Source: Bacteroidota bacterium
GTDB taxonomy: Bacteria; Bacteroidota; Bacteroidia; 2-12-FULL-35-15
Length of the DNA: 64,000 nucleotides
Direction of reading: 5' to 3'
Assembly (NCBI GenBank): GCA_947476185.1
Contig: CANJPX010000001.1
Span: forward strand, 62,001-126,000
The first letter of the stretch is position 1; the number at the start of each line of letters is the position of its first letter. The notes under the pieces were generated by a model, which saw only the letters and a list, made by a program, of their open reading frames with translations, searched no databases and was not told the origin of the DNA. Shown here piece by piece: positions 57,971-64,000 of the stretch. The position numbers and the translations under genes are program-made.

Positions 57971-59770
57971 TTAATTACTTTTTAAAAAAGTTTCTTTTTT
58001 AAAAGCGTGTTTAGGACTCATTTTTTTAACTAGTTCCCATGCTTTTGAAAATTCTATTGTATCTTTTTTAATTAAATAAGTTCCGCCTAAATTATACAAA
58101 GCTTCAATATTATTACTGTTTAATTCAACGGAACTTTTAAAACATTTAGTTGCTTCCTCCGCATTTCCTGTTTCCAAAAACCCGTTACCTAGTTTATATA
58201 ACACGTCACTTAAAAATTCAAACCAATAAATTTCTTTTGGGTTGTTTGGAATGAATTTTTTATTCTTGTTCCAAAGATCGGCAGTTTTAAAATATTGACC
58301 CAAACTATAATAAGCTATACCAAGCTCCATTATGACATTTGGGTTATCTGGATATATTGATAATGTTCGTTCACCATGGTTAATGGACTTTTGAATGTAT
58401 TCATTACGAATTTTCAGATCTGAAGCTGCGTTAGCTTTCAGAATATACAACTCCATTGCATAATGGTTTGTTCTTTCGCTATTGGTGGAGGATTTAACAT
58501 CAGTAAGAGCCAGCGTTTCGTTGTTTTTCCAAACGGCATTTCGTGTAATAGTTTTGGTGGAAAATAAAATTAGAATGATCACTAGTGCGCCATTGAAAAC
58601 GAGTTTTGATTTAGCTTGGAAGTGGTTAAACAGCGCAGCTACAATAATACAAAATGCTAAAGATGGTTGAAATAAGAATCTTTCTGATAGTGGTGTTCCA
58701 ACATCGACAACAAAATTACTAACTATAGAAATTGTGATAAAGAAATAAAGTATAGAAAAAGAATAGATTGATTTCTTCTTTATAAGTAAGAGTGCTAAAC
58801 TAATAAGAGAAACAATAACGAAGGCTGAAATTACGAATTTGAAGGAGGTAGTGGTGATATACGGTATTTGATTGTAACCGTAATCAAAAGACAATGGATG
58901 CGGGAAAAATAGCAAGCCAAGATATTTCAATAGGATGAAAATTTTCGTAGCAAAACCTTCCATGTTCGTTGCTAATAAAAATGGAGCATTCATGACATTG
59001 GTGCTACTGATTGTAGCAGTAGCTTGTGCGTTGGCGATAATTAAATTCCGTAAATACAAATAAAAAATTAAGAGAATAATAAGAGGAACGGACTGCAGTA
59101 CACCTTGAGGAATTGATTTGTTCGAAAAGAAAAATAAACAAAGTGGCACAACGGCAATAAAAGTGATGGAGCTTTCTCTTGTGAGAAGTGCGAGAAAGAA
59201 AAATATACTGCCCAACACGAGATAGATTTTTTTTGGATTATCAGCATATTTAAAGAACATTAATAATAATGAAATAAGAAAAACAAATGCAATAATTTCG
59301 TCTCTGCTTTTTACATTAGCAATAACTTCTGTATGTATTGGATGAACAGCAAATAGCAGACAAGTAACAAAACTTAGGATATAGGTTTGGTTTCTAAAAA
59401 TGTAATCATGTAATAATTTATGTAATAATATAATAAGCAGTGAAAATAGTAGTACATTGACAAAATGGCTAATCATTGGGTTTTCACCAAAAAATTGATG
59501 TTCAATAGCGAAAATAATCAAAGAAAATGGCCGATATCTAGCTTCTGATAAATCTCCGGATGTTTTATCAAAACCGTAAAAAAGATCTTTTGTTAAAATT
59601 TCAGGAATGCCATAAATACCTTTTTCAACTACAGTATTTTCTGTCATTACAACACCATCGTCTAAAGCATAAGCATTAAAAAGTGTATTAAAGTTTAGAC
59701 CAATGGTAATAAGAACCAAAAGGAGGAGTTGATTGTTTTTGGTAAAAAATATAGTACTAAATCTTCCCAT
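57971..59770 (-). CDS. TMTC-like GT-C membrane protein with C-terminal TPRs (array member 6)
   Basis: YALDDGVVMTENTVV, HPIHTEVIANVKSRDEIIAF. Confidence 0.75.
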   Translation of the reverse strand: MGRFSTIFFTKNNQLLLLVLITIGLNFNTLFNAYALDDGVVMTENTVVEKGIYGIPEILTKDLFYGFDKTSGDLSEARYRPFSLIIFAIEHQFFGENPMISHFVNVLLFSLLIILLHKLLHDYIFRNQTYILSFVTCLLFAVHPIHTEVIANVKSRDEIIAFVFLISLLLMFFKYADNPKKIYLVLGSIFFFLALLTRESSITFIAVVPLCLFFFSNKSIPQGVLQSVPLIILLIFYLYLRNLIIANAQATATISSTNVMNAPFLLATNMEGFATKIFILLKYLGLLFFPHPLSFDYGYNQIPYITTTSFKFVISAFVIVSLISLALLLIKKKSIYSFSILYFFITISIVSNFVVDVGTPLSERFLFQPSLAFCIIVAALFNHFQAKSKLVFNGALVIILILFSTKTITRNAVWKNNETLALTDVKSSTNSERTNHYAMELYILKANAASDLKIRNEYIQKSINHGERTLSIYPDNPNVIMELGIAYYSLGQYFKTADLWNKNKKFIPNNPKEIYWFEFLSDVLYKLGNGFLETGNAEEATKCFKSSVELNSNNIEALYNLGGTYLIKKDTIEFSKAWELVKKMSPKHAFKKETFLKSN

Positions 59771-59792
59771 TTATAATAAACTTAAAATAGCT

Positions 59793-61583
59793 TCAATTAG
59801 TTTTAACGGAGAATTCATTTTTATCAATTATATATGTTGAGTCTAATTTTTTTAAAGTGTTCCAGGTTTTATTTGCATTAACAGTATCTCCCTTGAAATA
59901 ATATCCTCCACCCAGATAATACCATGCAGCTAAATTCGAATTGTTTAGTTCCACTGACAATTTAAAACACTTTAATGCACCGGCACTAAAATTTTGATCA
60001 AATAATTCATTCCCTTTTCTATAAAATAAATTACTCAGGTAATTTAATTTTTTTTCATTTTCCTTATTGGTAGAAGATAAATTGAAATCTTTCAAAAACA
60101 GCGATGTCGATTCATAATTATCTAGTAATGCAATATAAGCTGATTCCAAATTTAAACTTGCAAGTTGGTTGTCAGGACAAATTTTTAATGATTGCTCACC
60201 AAAAGATACGGCTTTTTTAAAATATTGTTTTTTAAGTTGTAAATCTGTTTCTGAAATTCCCTTTGAAATAAACACTTGCAGAGCATTTTGATTTGTGCGA
60301 ATACTATTGGGAGAGGTTGCAACGTCTGTAAGAAAAAGTGTCTCATTGTTTTTCCAGACGCTATTACGAGCAAATGTTTTTACAGAAAACAATAAAACAA
60401 TAGTAAAAAATAAAAACCCAGAAAGGACCATGTTTTTTTCAAATATTCTTATTAAAAGAACCGCTAGGGCAATGCAAAAAGCCAATGAAGGTTGAAAGAG
60501 CATCCGTTCAGCAAGAGGGGTTCCTAGGTCGATAAAAAGATTTGTTCCAATGGAAATGGTAACAAAAAAATATAGAATACTAAATGAAACGATAGATTTA
60601 CGTTTAAAATAAATAAAGGAATAAATAATTAAACTGGTAAGAAGTAATAGAGAAATTATAAATGGGGTACTGATTAGATTTACATAAGGTATTTGGTTAT
60701 AACTATAATCATAGGAAAGAGGAGTTGGTATACATAGTAGCACGATATATTTAAACAAAATGTATATTTTAGTCGCGAACGCCTGGCCCGTAGCAGCAAA
60801 TATGTAGGGAGTATTTCCAATGTCGGCAACCTCATATTGTTTCGCTCCTACTACACAATATCTAAGAAACATGTATGTAAAAAACGTGAATATATATGGA
60901 AGACAAACAAAAAAAGATTCTTTTAATGTTTTTTTTAAAAAGAAATATGCAAGTAAAGGGACTATTGCGATACTTGTTACTGCTGATTCTTTTGTTAGTA
61001 AGGCTAGAAAAAAAGTTAAGAGAGACATTGCAAGTAGGCCACGATATTTTTTCTCCAAGTATTTTGCGAAAAATAGGAAGCATGACAGTAGAAAGATAAA
61101 TGTTAGTAGTTCATCACGACCTTTTACATTCGCAACAATTTCGGTATGTATTGGATGTACAATAAAAATCATGCAGGAAACAAAGGCTAAATATTTGTGC
61201 TGGTCCCGGAAAATGATTGTGGTTAGAAATTTATATAGTAAAATGGCAAGTAATGTATAGAGCAATATATTTATTAAATGACTTATTATTGCGTTTTCCC
61301 CAAAAAGTTGGTGTTCCAATGCAAATATTATTAAAGATAGTGGGCGATATCGCGCACCAGCGAGTGCGCTGTCATTTATCGAAACGCCTGCAAAGTATTG
61401 TGTTGTCAGTAATTCAGGGATTCCATTAATGCCTTTTTCAACAATTTTATTTTCAGTTATAACTACATAATCATCGTAGGCGTATTCGTTAAATAGTGTA
61501 TTAGCATTTAGGCAAAACGCTATAATGGCCAGTATGATTAACTGGTATTTTGTGTTGAATTTTAAAATTTCAGTTATTTTCAT
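59793..61583 (-). CDS. TMTC-like GT-C membrane protein with C-terminal TPRs (array member 7); likely start MKITEILKF
   Basis: YAYDDYVVITENKIV, HPIHTEIVANVKGRDELLTF. Confidence 0.74.
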   Translation of the reverse strand: MKITEILKFNTKYQLIILAIIAFCLNANTLFNEYAYDDYVVITENKIVEKGINGIPELLTTQYFAGVSINDSALAGARYRPLSLIIFALEHQLFGENAIISHLINILLYTLLAILLYKFLTTIIFRDQHKYLAFVSCMIFIVHPIHTEIVANVKGRDELLTFIFLLSCFLFFAKYLEKKYRGLLAMSLLTFFLALLTKESAVTSIAIVPLLAYFFLKKTLKESFFVCLPYIFTFFTYMFLRYCVVGAKQYEVADIGNTPYIFAATGQAFATKIYILFKYIVLLCIPTPLSYDYSYNQIPYVNLISTPFIISLLLLTSLIIYSFIYFKRKSIVSFSILYFFVTISIGTNLFIDLGTPLAERMLFQPSLAFCIALAVLLIRIFEKNMVLSGFLFFTIVLLFSVKTFARNSVWKNNETLFLTDVATSPNSIRTNQNALQVFISKGISETDLQLKKQYFKKAVSFGEQSLKICPDNQLASLNLESAYIALLDNYESTSLFLKDFNLSSTNKENEKKLNYLSNLFYRKGNELFDQNFSAGALKCFKLSVELNNSNLAAWYYLGGGYYFKGDTVNANKTWNTLKKLDSTYIIDKNEFSVKTN

Positions 61584-61593
61584 AAAAAGCAGT

Positions 61594-63507
61594 TTAAAAT
61601 TCACTCATATTTAATTTATGACTCGGATCTAAAAGTTTTACTTCTTGCCAGGCTGCAATTGCATTTTGTGTTTCGTTTAGTAAAAAATAACTTCCACCCA
61701 ACTTATACCAAGCTTCCACATTTTTATTATTTAACTCTATTGATTTTTTGTAACATTTAATAGATTGGAGGGTATTTCCTTTGAGGCTAAGCAGAAACCC
61801 TTGCTTATATAGGACCATGCTTAAAATATTAAGCCATTTTTCTGCTATAGGGTCGTTAGGCATTAATTTGTAACCTTGAACAAGTAAGTCAGCCGCTTTA
61901 AAATAGTCCGAAAGTCCATAATATGCTGAACCCAAGTCCATGTATGCGACTGAATTATTAGGGTTTATTTTAAGATTTCGCTCACCATAATATATGGCTT
62001 TTTTGAAGTATTCATTTTTTAATTGATCATTTTTTTCAGCATCAGCTATAGTTAAGTACAGTGTTACCATACTCTGGCAGGCACCTGAATTATTCGGATA
62101 TATTTTAAGACTACGCTCACCGTAATAAATTGCTTTTTTGAAGTATTCCTTTTTTAATTGAGCATTAGTATCTGCGATGGCTTTTGATAAATAAAGTATT
62201 GTTACATACTGATTTGTTCTAACGCTGTTTGGAGCAGTTATTATATCCGCTAAATAAATGGTTTCATTATTCTTCCATTCAGCATTCCTTGAATATGTTT
62301 TTATTGAAAACAATATTAATATAATAAATAAAATAGTGTTTGCCAGCACTCTTCTTTTTTTTTGTGCTTTTAAAAAAAATAATGCCAAAACTATACAGAA
62401 CGCAAAGGATGGCTGAAATAAAAGTCGCTCGGATAAAGGAGTGCCAATATCGACTACAAAATTTGAGACAAGTGAAATTGTGATCATAAAATATAAGATG
62501 CAGAAAGAGATAAGATTTTTTCTTTTAAGCGTCCAAATTGCGTAAACCAATAAACTTATCAAAACGATAAATGAAATAAAAGATGTTAATGAGAATAATT
62601 TTATATATGGTATTTGGTTATATCCATAATCCAAAGATAATGGATGTGGGAATATTAATAATCCTAAATATTTTAAAAGAATAAATATTTTAGTAGCAAA
62701 AGCTTCTGTTGCTGTGGCATATAAAAAGGGGAAATTTAAAATATCCTCAGTTGCCATTGAATTTTTAATGCCTATTATCGAAATACGTAATGACATATAT
62801 GCGAGAAAGACAGCAACTAACGGTATAGAAAACTGAAGTGATTTATTGAATTTTTGATTGTAGAAGAAGTATAAAATCAAGGGCGCTATTCCAATAAAAG
62901 TAACAGCGCTTTCTCTAGTCAGAAGGGCAAGAAAAAAAGAAGTGGAGGCAATTCCAAGCCTAATAAGTGATTTGGTTTCTGTGTATTTGATAAAAGAAAT
63001 TAAGGAGAGGGTAATTAGTAAAAAGGTAATGAGTTCATCTCGACTTTTTACGTTCGCAATTACTTCTGTATGTATTGGGTGCGCTACAAATAACAAGCAA
63101 GAAAAAAATGCTAAATATTGGTTCTGTTTTTGAAAGAGTTGTGTTTGTAATAATTTATAAAGGGCAGCGATTAAAAATATAAAAAATAAAATATTAGTCA
63201 AGTGGCTAATAATTGGATTTGCTCCAAAAAACTGATGTTCTAAAGCAAAAACAACTAAGGAAAAAGGTCGGTATCGAGCCTCCGATAAATTGTTTACATT
63301 TTGCTTGAAGCCATAAAATAGTTCAGTTGATAGTATTTCAGGAATTCCTTTAACCCCTTTTGCAACTAAAGAATTTTCCGCCATCATGGGATTATCATCA
63401 ACAGCATATTCATTAGAGAGTGTATTTACATTTAAGCAAAATGCTAAAATGATCAATATTATTAACTGATATTTTGTGTTTAAATAAAAATTTTGAAATA
63501 TCTTCAT
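61594..63507 (-). CDS. TMTC-like GT-C membrane protein with expanded C-terminal TPRs (array member 8)
   Basis: YAVDDNPMMAENSLV, HPIHTEVIANVKSRDELITF; duplicated EYFKKAIYYGERxLKI module. Confidence 0.75.
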   Translation of the reverse strand: MKIFQNFYLNTKYQLIILIILAFCLNVNTLSNEYAVDDNPMMAENSLVAKGVKGIPEILSTELFYGFKQNVNNLSEARYRPFSLVVFALEHQFFGANPIISHLTNILFFIFLIAALYKLLQTQLFQKQNQYLAFFSCLLFVAHPIHTEVIANVKSRDELITFLLITLSLISFIKYTETKSLIRLGIASTSFFLALLTRESAVTFIGIAPLILYFFYNQKFNKSLQFSIPLVAVFLAYMSLRISIIGIKNSMATEDILNFPFLYATATEAFATKIFILLKYLGLLIFPHPLSLDYGYNQIPYIKLFSLTSFISFIVLISLLVYAIWTLKRKNLISFCILYFMITISLVSNFVVDIGTPLSERLLFQPSFAFCIVLALFFLKAQKKRRVLANTILFIILILFSIKTYSRNAEWKNNETIYLADIITAPNSVRTNQYVTILYLSKAIADTNAQLKKEYFKKAIYYGERSLKIYPNNSGACQSMVTLYLTIADAEKNDQLKNEYFKKAIYYGERNLKINPNNSVAYMDLGSAYYGLSDYFKAADLLVQGYKLMPNDPIAEKWLNILSMVLYKQGFLLSLKGNTLQSIKCYKKSIELNNKNVEAWYKLGGSYFLLNETQNAIAAWQEVKLLDPSHKLNMSEF

Positions 63508-63513
63508 AAAAAT

Positions 63514-64000
63514 TTATTTAGAAAATTCTGTCATATCAAATTTATGATTCGGTTCTAAAATTCTTACCTTTTGCCAAGCCTTCATTCCATTTGTTGTATC
63601 ATTTATCAGAAGATAGCATCCACCTATATTGTACCATGCTTCGGAATTATTTGCATTCAAATTCACTGCTTCCGTATAAAGGTTAATGGCTGTAGATATT
63701 TTCTGCTGATCAAGAAATTTGTTTCCTTCCTTATAAAAAAAATCACTTAAAAGAGTTGCCCAATTTTTTACATCCTGATCATTTGGTTCAATTGTTTGTG
63801 CGGTTTCAGTGAGTTTAGCTGACTTCTGAAATTCTCCTTTATGGTAGTATGCAATGCTTAGTCTCAAGTAGGAATAGGCGAATTCCGAATGTATTTGTAA
63901 TGACATCTTTCCATATTGAATGGCCTGGTCGAGAAGCATGTTTCTTTTTTCTGCATCACTCTCATTGTTGGCTTTTATTATCAATTGTTCACAGGCATAT
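63514..64000 (-). CDS. TPR C-terminus of a further array member (member 9), truncated by right window edge
   Basis: Frame stays open to 64000; SEFAYSYLRLSIAYYHKGEFQKSAKL, AVNLNANNSEAWYNIGGCYLLINDTTNGMKAWQKVRILEPNHKF matches C-termini of members 1-8. Confidence 0.75.
   Translation of the reverse strand, partial: YACEQLIIKANNESDAEKRNMLLDQAIQYGKMSLQIHSEFAYSYLRLSIAYYHKGEFQKSAKLTETAQTIEPNDQDVKNWATLLSDFFYKEGNKFLDQQKISTAINLYTEAVNLNANNSEAWYNIGGCYLLINDTTNGMKAWQKVRILEPNHKFDMTEFSK

Noticed and set aside
60820-61260. 146-aa plus-strand ORF and nested short ORFs
   Set aside because: Antisense to array member 7; Lys/Tyr-rich translation without family resemblance
49029-64000. Possibility that the array is a mobile element or phage tail repeat
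   Set aside because: No transposase, integrase, terminal repeats or phage genes; members are diverged full-length membrane proteins

Overview
AT-rich Bacteroidota chromosomal segment (two T9SS-type sorting C-termini, Bacteroidota-style TTTG-N19-TAnnTTTG promoters). The left end is housekeeping: uvrC N-terminus, pth, rplY/ctc, prs, tRNA-Leu(CAA). Next come an ECF sigma operon, a FISUMP-domain gene broken by a homopolymer frameshift, a 1768-aa adhesin-multiheme cytochrome with 20 heme-type motifs, a T9SS NHL protein, an MFS transporter, and a fused CcsB-CcsA cytochrome c maturation protein. A sugar/glycosyltransferase island follows (split transketolase, epimerase-GT2 fusion, methyltransferases, several GT-C-like membrane proteins). 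Two regions deserve most attention. (1) About 36.8-47.1 kb: a minus-strand locus with three multiheme cytochromes (11, 9 and 4 heme motifs), a beta-barrel-like protein, a 6-bladed propeller lipoprotein and an OB-fold protein, which looks like an outer-membrane electron conduit; one cytochrome is fused to a 10 x 84 bp tandem repeat linker and an OmpA-like C-terminus. (2) About 49.0-64.0 kb: a tandem array of eight complete and one truncated paralogous TMTC-like (GT-C membrane + TPR) genes, one carrying a poly-G10 tract. No CRISPR, rRNA, integrase or IS element was recognised. All family calls come from reading motifs; no database search was run.
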